A stretch of 64,000 nt of DNA from Myxococcus landrumus (lineage in GTDB: Bacteria; Myxococcota; Myxococcia; Myxococcales; Myxococcaceae): the NCBI RefSeq assembly GCF_017301635.1, contig NZ_CP071091.1, forward strand, positions 1,810,001 to 1,874,000. Direction: 5' to 3'. Within the stretch, counting starts at the first letter, position 1. Each line of letters starts with the position of its first letter. The notes beneath the pieces were generated by a model that saw only the letters and a list, made by a program, of their open reading frames with translations, was not told where the DNA came from and made no database searches. The position numbers and the translations under genes are program-made. Shown here one piece after another: positions 39,743 to 48,211 of this stretch.

Positions 39743-42070
39743 ATGAGAGTGATTGAGACGCTGGCCAACCTGCCCGCGGAGCTGGCCGAGAAGATTCCCG
39801 ACGTGAAGCTACAGGAGCAGGACATCCGGGTGACGCTGGCCCAGGAGGGACTGACGCGCGGAGGAATCCTGCCGCCCAAGCTGAGCCTGGCGGACTTCGC
39901 GCTCTCCTTCGAGGCCAGCGCGGAGGCCACGGTCCGCAACTTCAACTCGGTGGGTGACGTGGACGAGAACGGCGTGGTGGGAGAACCCCCGCCCGCGAAC
40001 GCGCCTCCTTCGGACCTGCCCCGCCCGCAGCTCATGCTGGGAGGAAACACGGGGTGGATGCGCTACCAGGCCACCGCGCGCATCAAGGCCGCCGCGTCCG
40101 GTGGCTGGTCCATGGTCACCGTCAATGGCCAGACGGAGCTGTCCGCCACGCTCAGCGACTACCGCGCGCATCCCCTGACCCGCAACATGCGCGAGGCCGC
40201 GAAGGAGGACCTGGCGCAGCCGCGCCTGCTGGTGCTGTCCACCGACCTGGCGAAGATGGCGACGGGGGACGCGGTGGCGTGGCGGGTGCGCGGCATGCTC
40301 GAGACCGGGCTGGACCTGGGCTGGGCGGACCTCTTCACGTCGAACCTGTCGGACCTGTCGTTCGTCCGGAACAGCGAGCTCATCGAGCTGAAGAGCTCCA
40401 TCGTGGCCCTGGTGCGGGCCCGGGTGTCGCTGGTCGATGACTACCAGCTCAGCTTCTCGCGCCCCGGCCCGGGCCGCATCCACCTGGCGGTGCGCAAGGC
40501 GAAGTCCCACGAGGCCTCGAGTGGCGCGGGGCTGGGCATCACCGTGGCGTTCTCCGACCCCGAGGCCGTGCAGGCGCGGCTCAAGGAAGTGTTGAGCGCG
40601 CTCGCGGGCCAGGCCGAGTCGAAGGTGGACGAGCTCATCGAGAAGGCGCTCCGCAAGGTGCTCTCGCCCGAGGAGGAGGCGCTGCTGCGCGCGGTGCTGG
40701 AGCGGCTGGGGTTGGATCCGCAGATCATCAACCTGGACCACCTCAAGCAGGAGTGGGACGAGTTCAAGCAGAAGGTGGAGTCCGCGCTGGAGAAGGTGGT
40801 GAAGGCGCGCGTCGCCAGCGCGTTCCAGTACGAATACCTGCGCATCTCCGAGTCCGCGACGCTGCTGGAGGTCGAGCTGGACGAGGCCACCGCGCTGCAC
40901 TTCCACGGCTCGCTCTTGCGCGGCAACCTGGTGGACCTGATGGCATGGCTGCGCGAGCCCGCCAACGCCGGCACCTTCACGCTGAAGAACTACCTCAACT
41001 CCGCGTCCTTCACGCTCCAGCAGACCGTGGGCTTCTCGCTCACGGTGGGCACGTTCGAGGTGCTCAAGTCGCGCAACACGCTCAAGCAGACGTGGGTCTC
41101 CCAGGAGAACACGCAGGGCGCGCGGCGTCAGGCCTTCCTCGGGCGGCGTGCGTACGAAGACGCGCTCATGGGCCACCGCAACCGCTGGATGGTGGACTTC
41201 CAGGCGGACATGGAGTCGTTCGCGCCCGCGCCCGCCGCGTCCGACTTCCGCTACGGCCTGCACATGCTGCTGTGGGGCCAGAAGAAGAAGCTCACGAAGC
41301 AGGAGCTCCAGCAGGCGGTGGATGACGCCGTCGTGTGGGGCGTGCTCGATGCCAACGACGCGTCCAAGGTGACCTCGACACTGGAGGCCCACCTGGGCAA
41401 GACGGACGTGCAGACCCAGGTCGAGCTCAAGGTGTCCGATGCGATGCTGCGGGAGCTGGTGCCCCGGATTCAGGGCTTCGACCTCAAGCTGTTCGCCAGG
41501 GCGCTCGCGCGCGCCATGCCGTGGAGCGAGCAGACGGCCCGCGTCTCCGCCGAGTTCCGCAAGCTCGTCTACGCGCCCATCTGGGAGTCCTACCTCACCG
41601 AGGTGATGAACAAGGGCAGCTTCCTGTCCGGAGACCTCTCCCCCACCCGCGCCGCGCAGATCGCCGCGTGGTTCATCGAGAAGGACTCCACGGTGAAGCA
41701 GCTCGCCTCCGGCCTGCTGCTGCGCGAGAAGACGTGGCAGCCGCCCGGCGGGAACTTCAGCTTCGCGGAGGTCACCGACAAGAACCGCAACACGCTGGCC
41801 AAGTGCCGCCGCTTCGTGGATGGGCTCGTGCGACTGCGCAAGTCCATCGAGGAGCGCCGCAGCGGCGAGGAGCTGCGCACCGTGCACAGCGACATGGAGA
41901 GCCTGTGGAACACGGGCTTCCACCTGCGCACCGCGGGCGCCGTGCTGGCCGAGGTCGCGAAGAGCACGCCTCGTGGACTGGGCGGCATCGAGCGCACCTT
42001 CACGGTGCGGCTGGCGGACAGCCAGGAGCAGTTCGTGTTCTCCACGGCGTTTGGCCCCACGGTGCCGTGA
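39743..42070 (+). CDS. Large hypothetical protein, 775 residues
   Basis: I do not recognise this protein. It starts at ATG 39743 with GAGGGGGAG upstream and carries no signal peptide, membrane helix or cysteine-rich motif, so it is probably cytoplasmic. The N-terminal third (1-260) alternates strands and helices. The middle (about 270-360) is a highly charged helical region likely to form a coiled coil (VDELIEKALRKVLSPEEEALL, then WDEFKQKVESALEKVVKARV). The last 400 residues are mixed and rich in Lys, Trp and Leu, with repeated Phe/Thr strands near 400-440. It stands alone between the sigma54 activator and a convergent membrane-protein gene. Codon use matches its neighbours. Confidence 0.75.
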   Translation: MRVIETLANLPAELAEKIPDVKLQEQDIRVTLAQEGLTRGGILPPKLSLADFALSFEASAEATVRNFNSVGDVDENGVVGEPPPANAPPSDLPRPQLMLGGNTGWMRYQATARIKAAASGGWSMVTVNGQTELSATLSDYRAHPLTRNMREAAKEDLAQPRLLVLSTDLAKMATGDAVAWRVRGMLETGLDLGWADLFTSNLSDLSFVRNSELIELKSSIVALVRARVSLVDDYQLSFSRPGPGRIHLAVRKAKSHEASSGAGLGITVAFSDPEAVQARLKEVLSALAGQAESKVDELIEKALRKVLSPEEEALLRAVLERLGLDPQIINLDHLKQEWDEFKQKVESALEKVVKARVASAFQYEYLRISESATLLEVELDEATALHFHGSLLRGNLVDLMAWLREPANAGTFTLKNYLNSASFTLQQTVGFSLTVGTFEVLKSRNTLKQTWVSQENTQGARRQAFLGRRAYEDALMGHRNRWMVDFQADMESFAPAPAASDFRYGLHMLLWGQKKKLTKQELQQAVDDAVVWGVLDANDASKVTSTLEAHLGKTDVQTQVELKVSDAMLRELVPRIQGFDLKLFARALARAMPWSEQTARVSAEFRKLVYAPIWESYLTEVMNKGSFLSGDLSPTRAAQIAAWFIEKDSTVKQLASGLLLREKTWQPPGGNFSFAEVTDKNRNTLAKCRRFVDGLVRLRKSIEERRSGEELRTVHSDMESLWNTGFHLRTAGAVLAEVAKSTPRGLGGIERTFTVRLADSQEQFVFSTAFGPTVP

Positions 42071-42076
42071 GCCTGG

Positions 42077-42109
42077 GTGCTCTCGTGCTCACATCGAGCG
42101 CGAGAGCAC
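42077..42109. terminator. Hairpin between convergent genes
   Basis: GTGCTCTCG (42077-42085) pairs perfectly with CGAGAGCAC (42101-42109) across a 15-base loop, overlapping the stop of the minus-strand gene. There is no T-run on either side, so a terminator role is only a guess. Confidence 0.3.
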
Positions 42110-42943
42110 GACCGCGGCGGCCAGGGACATCGCTCCCGCCGCCGCGAAGTGCATCCAGGCCTGACGGGACAGCCTGGCGCGGAGGGACTCGAGCTCGGAG
42201 CCCATCACCACCAACGCGGCTCGGCGCTTCTGACCGCGCAACACGTACGTCCCCTCGCGGGGCCCGCGGCTCAGCTCGCCCACCACGAAGCAGACCTCCC
42301 CCGGCATCCCCACACGCTCCCAGGACAGCGCCCGGGGCTCCTCGAGGGGCGTCCAGGGAGGTGTCGTGCACCTGCGCGGACACACGGGTGCCATCACGGA
42401 GGCCGGTGAGAAACACACGCGAGCGCGTGAATGCGCGCCCCGGAGCATCAGCGTGGGGGAATAGCCCCGCTCGTGGGACAGGAGCGCCCCCTTCCTTCCG
42501 TGCTCGGCCACGGTGCGGACCTCGGACTCGAAGAACGCACAGGAGACACCGCCTGGAGAGGAGAGGACCTCTTCGGCGTCGAGCGTCCCCTGGAAGACAC
42601 CCCACCCTCGCGCCTCACCGGAGCGCAGCGCCGCCACCGCGTCATCCAAGGACCGAGGCGCCGAGCCTCCCAATCCATCCGCGTTCATCCGCACACGAGA
42701 GCCCCGCACCACCAAGAGGGCGGAGAGCATCACCAGCGCGAGCGCCACGGACTTGTCCACGGCCTCGGACGACAAGACGTCCTGCGTCCAGAGCGCGCCC
42801 AGCGCCAGGAGGCCGAACCAGAGGGCCAATCCTCGGGGTGGCCGCGACGCCACGCATCGCCGTCCCTGACTGAACGCAGCCGACACGAGCGCCGCGAGGA
42901 ACGCGGCGTAGAGGGGCGCAACGAGGACGCGCCAGAAGCTCAT
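42089..42943 (-). CDS. Membrane protein with a GIDE-like domain
   Basis: A 284-residue protein with membrane helices near residues 8-25, 40-57, 65-80 and a last one at 265-280. The soluble part between them (about 105-260) reads WGVFQGTLDAEEVLSSPGG.SCAFFE.EV followed by a Gly/Arg-rich beta region. That layout (charge to be paid, Pro/Gly, Cys, aromatic, then beta-strands and a final helix) resembles the GIDE/BAM domain of eukaryotic MUL1 and its bacterial homologues. There is no RING finger, so no ubiquitin ligase activity is implied. Function unknown; the similarity is judged by eye only. Confidence 0.55.
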   Translation of the reverse strand: MSFWRVLVAPLYAAFLAALVSAAFSQGRRCVASRPPRGLALWFGLLALGALWTQDVLSSEAVDKSVALALVMLSALLVVRGSRVRMNADGLGGSAPRSLDDAVAALRSGEARGWGVFQGTLDAEEVLSSPGGVSCAFFESEVRTVAEHGRKGALLSHERGYSPTLMLRGAHSRARVCFSPASVMAPVCPRRCTTPPWTPLEEPRALSWERVGMPGEVCFVVGELSRGPREGTYVLRGQKRRAALVVMGSELESLRARLSRQAWMHFAAAGAMSLAAAVVLSRSM

Positions 42944-43091
42944 TCCTTCCCTCCGGCAACCGGGCCTGGGCTCGTTGCACCGGGCCTCGGTGAGCGAGGA
43001 AAGGTGGGGCGCGAGGACAGGGCGCGCAAGGCCACGCGGGGCAGCCCACCCCGAGCGATGCCCCGGATGTCCGAAACATGAGGCTTTCGTG

Positions 43092-43688
43092 ATGACGGCC
43101 CGCAGCCGGCTCCGCTCTCATGGACGCGTGAAGCGCCCACCCGCGGACCTGGAGCCCCTCGTGAGTTCCCTCCCTCGCGGACTCCCCCTCTTGTTGCTCT
43201 TGTTGGCTGCGACACAATGGGCCTGCGTGTCGAGTACACGCTGTGGCCCAGCCTTCTGCGAGTCGGACGAAGTGTGTTGCAACAGAAGCTGCGGCGTCTG
43301 CACCAAGCCGGACACGGAGGAGGCCTGCTTCGCCATCAGCTGCACCGAGGGCCCGGGCCAGATGCCAGCCCCAGGTGCTGGGGGACCTTGGCCGCGTCAC
43401 CGTCTCCCCTTCGCTCATCTGATGGAGGCGGGGGTCTCCGTTCTCCCGCTCTCCGCCCTGGACCTGCCCGAAGTGCGCCTCCACTATCGCTACGCACACG
43501 AGCTCACGGGAGGCACCTTCCGAGAACACGAGGTCGGCGCGAGCGGGTGGTTGCAGCTTCCATGGTTGCACGCCGTGCACCTGGGCGCCGAGGGCACCAC
43601 CCGCTTCACACGACTGACCTCCACCCAGACGGGCCGTTCGCGCTCCGGCTCGATTCGGATCGAGGTGTTCTGGGGCGTCTACGACTAG
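43092..43688 (+). CDS. Cys-rich lipoprotein of unknown function
   Basis: ATG 43092 gives 198 residues with a long basic N-terminus, a Leu-rich core and a lipobox (TQWAC). Just after the lipid site a compact Cys-rich knot follows (CGPAFCESDEVCCNRSCGVC, then CFAISC), typical of small disulphide-bonded myxobacterial surface modules. The rest (about 105-198) is beta-rich with aromatic strands. An in-frame GTG near 43127 could be a shorter start. It converges on the kinase gene with only 4 bp between stops. Confidence 0.6.
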   Translation: MTARSRLRSHGRVKRPPADLEPLVSSLPRGLPLLLLLLAATQWACVSSTRCGPAFCESDEVCCNRSCGVCTKPDTEEACFAISCTEGPGQMPAPGAGGPWPRHRLPFAHLMEAGVSVLPLSALDLPEVRLHYRYAHELTGGTFREHEVGASGWLQLPWLHAVHLGAEGTTRFTRLTSTQTGRSRSGSIRIEVFWGVYD

Positions 43689-43692
43689 GGAG

Positions 43693-46365
43693 CTACTGCT
43701 CCTGACCGGAGGCCACCTTGCGCGGGGGACGCGCCTCCAGTTGGCCACGCACCTTCAAGTCATCAAAGGTGCAGGCGAGGTTGCGGCAGCCCACGGCCAC
43801 CTTGCCCACGCGGTTTGCCAGACCCGGCAACAACTTCCGGGCGAAGCGCTGCCGGCCCAGGAAGCCTTCCGCCAACACGACGCCGCCCTTCATCGGGCTC
43901 AGCTTCAACCGCACCAGATACGGCCCCGTCGTGGGCAAGGGCATCTCGTCCTCGACGAGCCCGTCGGTGTCCTGGGCGCTGTTGCCGACGACCTCCTGCC
44001 CATCCTCCGTGAAGTAGCGCCACGCCAGGCGCATGCCCACCTCGGGGATGGCGAAGGCCGACACCTGGAGGTCCTTGATGCGGAAGGACAGCTCGCCGTA
44101 GTGCTGGGCATCCGGCTCCTCGGGGTACTCGTTCCCGAGCGGCTTGACGTCCATCACCACCTGCGCGTCGAAGTTGTCCGCCGCGAAGTAGCGGTGCGCC
44201 ACGTAGGCACGAGGCACCAGCCGCCGCCCTCCCGCGTCCTGTCCGCCCTGCCACGCGCGGAGCTGTCCCTCTTGGAGCTTCCAGTCACCGCTGTGGAGGT
44301 TGAGCTCCTCGGTGCCCTTGTCGTCGAAGGAGACCTCGAAGCGGGACTCGCCCTCCGGCGTCTTCGACTCCACCAGGTTCACCGTGGTGAAGACCTCATG
44401 GTACGTGTTCGGCGGCCACGCCTTCGTGCCCGTGCGGACCTTCACGCCCTGGGTGCCGATGACGACGTTGTCATCCTTGCCCACGTGCACGCTCACCGGC
44501 ACCAGCTTGGCCACGATGCCAATCAGCGCCGCCGCGCCCACGACCGTCAGTCCCGCGCGCATGCCGCGCCACCCGGTGCGGAAGCGGCGCGCGAGCTGGC
44601 TCGTGGACCTGCGCCGCGACCGAGGCTGGCGCTCCGTGATGAGCCCCGCCGCCAGGCCACCGGGCACGGACGACGTGGAGATCATCACCTCCAGGGCCGC
44701 GCAGAGGTCTCCTGCCTTCGCGTAACGGGCCTCGGGGTCCGTCTCCAAGAGACGCTCCACCACCAGGTCCACGCGAGGGTCCAACCCCGGCACCCGCTGC
44801 GAGGGCAGCTTGAAGCGCCCCAGCGGCAGCTCTCCGGTGAGCACCTCGTAGAGCACCACGCCCAGCGAGAACAGGTCGGCGCGACCGTCGACGTTCTTCG
44901 CGTCGCGCCGCTGCTCCGGAGCCATGTAGTTCAGCGTGCCCATGGCCACCGCCGTCGCGGTGAGCTGGAGCCGGGACTCCGACTGACGAATCCCCGCCAG
45001 TCCGAAGTCCGCCACCTTCACGTTGCCGCGCCCGTCCAGGAGGATGTTCTCCGGCTTGAGGTCGCGGTGGATGATGTCCTTGTCATGCGCGCACTCGATG
45101 GCGCGCGCCACCTGGAGCAACAGCTTCAGGCCCTGCTGCGGCGAGAGCGCGCTGGCGGAGATGGCCTCCCGCAGCGAGCGCCCCTCCACGAACTCCATGA
45201 CGAAGTAGTAGTGCTCGCCCGCGACGCCGCGGTCGATGATCTGCACGATGTTCGGGTGATTGAGGGCGGCGAGCGCCGTGGCCTCCTTCTCGAACCGGGC
45301 GACGAACTCCGGGTCCTTCGCCAGCTTCGGCGGCAGGAGCTTCACCGCCACCGTGCGCCCCAGCGACGTCTGGCGCGCGAGCCACACCTCGCCCATGCCA
45401 CCGCGCCCCAGCATCTCCTGGAGCTCGAACCCGGGCAGCGACACCCGGGCCGCCGCCACGAAGGTCTCCACGGCGTGCACGTCCATGTCCGAGTCCTCCC
45501 GGCCACGCCCCGTGGGCGCCGCGGAGCGCACCAGCGTCGCCCCCATGGGCTCATCCAGGTGCGAGGACGACGAGGGCATCGCCACGCCACTCGGCCCCTC
45601 CACACCCCCGGGGACTTCGCGCGAATCGCCTTCCGGCACGGGAACTCCTGGCAGCGCGTCCGCACGCGGGGAGGTGTCCTCTCTCCCCGACGCCGAACCC
45701 GCGCTCACGCCATGACTCGACAACTCACCACCCACCGCGACGCCTGGAAGCGCGACTCCACTCGAAGGGGCCACAACCCCCGACGCACGCGGAACGAACG
45801 TCGGCGAGCTTCCGCCGGCCAGCTCCGTGCGCCCCGCGACGCTGACGCCCGCTTCCGTTGTCGAGGACTCGCCTGCGTCGCTGGACGCAGGCACCGGCGA
45901 AGCCTCGCTCGCCGTGTCGCCAGGGACGCCCGCCGACATGCTGCCCGGCGCCACTCCCGAGCGCGAAACACCACTCGACCGCATGCCACTCCCCTGCCCC
46001 ACCTTCGAGTTGCCCGGCCCTGATTCCTGCACGGCCTCACGCGCGTCCTGCGGCGGCTGGGTGGCATCGCGGAGCGCTCCACCATTCGCGTAGGGCGCAC
46101 TCGAGATGCGCTCGTCCTCGCGCAGCCCCGGCACCACCGTGTCCCGCGAGTGCTCATCGCGCGCGCGATGCGGCGCGAACGTCGTGTTCGACCCTGTGTC
46201 CCTCGAAATCGACGAGGCGTTCTGCGTCCCCGGCCGCGCGCTGCTCACATCCTGGCGGCGCACCTCGAACCGGATGCCGCAGCGGCACGTCAACTTCTGG
46301 CCGCTGACGTAGACCCGGGTGTCGTGCTGGGTCCCGCAGTTGGGACACTCCTGGGTCGTCGTCAT
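43693..46365 (-). CDS. Ser/Thr protein kinase with zinc ribbon and extracytoplasmic domain
   Basis: A Hanks-type membrane kinase of 890 residues. It opens with a zinc-ribbon-like CxxC...CxC (Cys7, 10, 27, 29), then a long Ser/Pro/Gly-rich disordered linker (about 35-305). The kinase domain (about 312-570) has all key motifs: the Gly loop GRGGMGEVW, VAVK, HRDLKPEN and DFG. A transmembrane helix (about 600-625) leads to an extracytoplasmic beta-rich domain (about 640-890) of laminin-G/DUF1080-like appearance. The ATG at 46365 overlaps the stop of the cyclase gene (ATGA). Membership of one operon suggests the kinase and cyclase act in one signalling route. Confidence 0.92.
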   Translation of the reverse strand: MTTTQECPNCGTQHDTRVYVSGQKLTCRCGIRFEVRRQDVSSARPGTQNASSISRDTGSNTTFAPHRARDEHSRDTVVPGLREDERISSAPYANGGALRDATQPPQDAREAVQESGPGNSKVGQGSGMRSSGVSRSGVAPGSMSAGVPGDTASEASPVPASSDAGESSTTEAGVSVAGRTELAGGSSPTFVPRASGVVAPSSGVALPGVAVGGELSSHGVSAGSASGREDTSPRADALPGVPVPEGDSREVPGGVEGPSGVAMPSSSSHLDEPMGATLVRSAAPTGRGREDSDMDVHAVETFVAAARVSLPGFELQEMLGRGGMGEVWLARQTSLGRTVAVKLLPPKLAKDPEFVARFEKEATALAALNHPNIVQIIDRGVAGEHYYFVMEFVEGRSLREAISASALSPQQGLKLLLQVARAIECAHDKDIIHRDLKPENILLDGRGNVKVADFGLAGIRQSESRLQLTATAVAMGTLNYMAPEQRRDAKNVDGRADLFSLGVVLYEVLTGELPLGRFKLPSQRVPGLDPRVDLVVERLLETDPEARYAKAGDLCAALEVMISTSSVPGGLAAGLITERQPRSRRRSTSQLARRFRTGWRGMRAGLTVVGAAALIGIVAKLVPVSVHVGKDDNVVIGTQGVKVRTGTKAWPPNTYHEVFTTVNLVESKTPEGESRFEVSFDDKGTEELNLHSGDWKLQEGQLRAWQGGQDAGGRRLVPRAYVAHRYFAADNFDAQVVMDVKPLGNEYPEEPDAQHYGELSFRIKDLQVSAFAIPEVGMRLAWRYFTEDGQEVVGNSAQDTDGLVEDEMPLPTTGPYLVRLKLSPMKGGVVLAEGFLGRQRFARKLLPGLANRVGKVAVGCRNLACTFDDLKVRGQLEARPPRKVASGQEQ

Positions 46366-48023
46366 GCGCGGCGCGGGGAGGCGGCGGTCGTGTATTCCAC
46401 ACCGTGGACACGGTAGGTCGGGACCGCCTTCTCCTTGCCCTTGACCGTGAGCGCCGGCAGCTCCTCCACGTCGAAGCCCGCACCGGCCTTGCGCACCGTC
46501 GTCTCGGACGCGAGCACCTCGCCGCTCTTCGCCATGCCGCACAGCCGAGAGGCCGTGTTCACCGTGTCGCCAATGGCCGTGAACTCATGCCGCTCCGCGC
46601 TGCCCATGTAGCCCACGACGGCCTGGCCGGTGTTGATGCCGATGCCCACCTCGATGGGGGCCTTGCCCGCTTCCACGCGCTGGCGGTTGATGCCCTCCAC
46701 CGCGTCCTGCATCTCCAGCGCCGCGCGCAATGCCCGCGCCGCGTCATCCGGATGGGAGAGCGGCGGGCCCCACACCGCCATCACGCAGTCGCCGATGAAC
46801 TTGTCCAGGTTCCCCTCGTAGCGGAACACCACGTCCGCCATCGACGAGAAGAACATGTTCAGCATGGAGACGACTTCCTGGGGCGACTCGTTCTCGGAGA
46901 TGGTGGTGAAGCCCCGGATGTCCGCGAACAGGCAGCTGACTTCCGCCAGCCGGCTCTGCCGCAGGTCTTCCGTCTCGCCGGAGATCACCGCGTCCGCCAC
47001 CGCCTTCGACAGGAAGCGGCTGAGCTCCGCGCGCGTGACGGCCTCCGCGCGGATCTGCTCACCCAGCGCGGCGTTCTCCAGCGCGATGCTCGCCTGCGAG
47101 GCGATGCCGGAGAGGATGTTCAGGTCCTTCTCCGAGAACGCGTTGATCTGCTGGCGGCTGTCCAGGAACAGCACCGCCTGGATCTTCGAGTTCACCATCA
47201 GCGGCACGGCCATGGCCGAACGGATGCCCTGCGCGACGATGCTCTCCGCCGCGGAGAAGCGCTCGTCGATGATGGCGTCCGCCGTCAGCACCGCCTTGCC
47301 CGTCTCCACCACCCGCTTGAGCACGGTGTCGGAGAGCATCACGTTGACCGGCTTGCCCGTGCGGTGGTGCACCGCCGCCGGGATGAACTCCCCATCCCCC
47401 GCGACCTTCAGGATGACGCCGTGGTCCGCGGCCAGGAGCTGGAAGGCGACTTTCAGAATCTGCTCGAACAGGCCCGTCTGGCTGCCCTGCAAGCCCACCT
47501 GCCGGTGGAACTCGTGCGCGATGCGCAGCTTCTCGTAGTCGCGGCGCAGCGCCTCCACGTCGGTCATCTGCTCGACGGGGCGGAAGTTCTGCGGCACCTG
47601 GTCCATCTGCGCCAGGAAGGCGGGCATGGACACCGACTGCGCCACCACCGTCACCCCGGGCGCGGTGGGTGCGTTGGGGTTCGCCGCGGGCTCACCGCTG
47701 TGGAAGATGAGGCGCGAGGCCCCCAGGGCAATCTCGTCCCCGTCCCGCAGCCGCAGCTCCTTCACCCGCTTGCCGTTGACGAACGTCCCGTTGGAGGACC
47801 CCAGGTCCTTGAGGACGAAGTCCTTGCCTACCCGCTCGATGGTCGCGTGCTCCTTGGAGACCTCCCGGTCGACCAGGCGCAGCGTGTTGGACGGATGCCG
47901 GCCGAGCGACGTCAGCGGCCCCAGGGGAAACTCCCCGAGGGTGCCGTCCGCGAAGCGCCCGGTCAGTCGGGGGCCTCGAAGCTGCCCGGATTTCGGGGCG
48001 AATGGGGCGGGAACCTGGCTCAC
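46362..48023 (-). CDS. FHA-GAF class III adenylate/guanylate cyclase
   Basis: A 553-residue cytoplasmic signalling enzyme. An N-terminal FHA domain (about 20-110; GRHPSNT, VSKEHATIE, GSSNGTFVNG) reads phosphothreonine. A GAF domain (about 165-330) follows. The C-terminal class III cyclase (about 355-535) has both metal-binding aspartates (FADIRGFT and FIGDCVMAVWG), the base-selecting Lys (LDKFIGD) and the NTASRL Asn/Arg pair. The Lys, as in LDKFIGD, favours ATP as substrate, hence cAMP. It is first in an operon with a Ser/Thr kinase, overlapping by 4 bp; phosphorylation of the cyclase or its partners read by the FHA domain is a natural inference. Confidence 0.93.
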   Translation of the reverse strand: MSQVPAPFAPKSGQLRGPRLTGRFADGTLGEFPLGPLTSLGRHPSNTLRLVDREVSKEHATIERVGKDFVLKDLGSSNGTFVNGKRVKELRLRDGDEIALGASRLIFHSGEPAANPNAPTAPGVTVVAQSVSMPAFLAQMDQVPQNFRPVEQMTDVEALRRDYEKLRIAHEFHRQVGLQGSQTGLFEQILKVAFQLLAADHGVILKVAGDGEFIPAAVHHRTGKPVNVMLSDTVLKRVVETGKAVLTADAIIDERFSAAESIVAQGIRSAMAVPLMVNSKIQAVLFLDSRQQINAFSEKDLNILSGIASQASIALENAALGEQIRAEAVTRAELSRFLSKAVADAVISGETEDLRQSRLAEVSCLFADIRGFTTISENESPQEVVSMLNMFFSSMADVVFRYEGNLDKFIGDCVMAVWGPPLSHPDDAARALRAALEMQDAVEGINRQRVEAGKAPIEVGIGINTGQAVVGYMGSAERHEFTAIGDTVNTASRLCGMAKSGEVLASETTVRKAGAGFDVEELPALTVKGKEKAVPTYRVHGVEYTTAASPRRA

Positions 48024-48211
48024 GCGCGAATCCTCACCGGCCCGGACACTACCAGAGCCTTTCGTGCGCGGGGAACGTCTGGCACACCCCCCAGGCCTGC
48101 CGCCCCCCGGAGGGCTGCACGGCTGGTCAGGGTCCCGTACCTGGGACGGCGCGTCACCTGGGGCCTACCACCCCGCTTCTCACTGGGGGCCTACACTGGT
48201 AAGGGGGGCCC

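Noticed and set aside
39809-41923. A 704-codon open frame antisense to the 775-residue gene
   Set aside because: Low-complexity His/Leu/Arg sequence without domains; the plus-strand gene has a good ribosome site and normal composition.
48060-48200. Two near copies of GGGGCCTAC before truD as a possible repeat element or sigma54 site
   Set aside because: Only nine bases are shared and the spacing and sequence do not fit a -24/-12 promoter.
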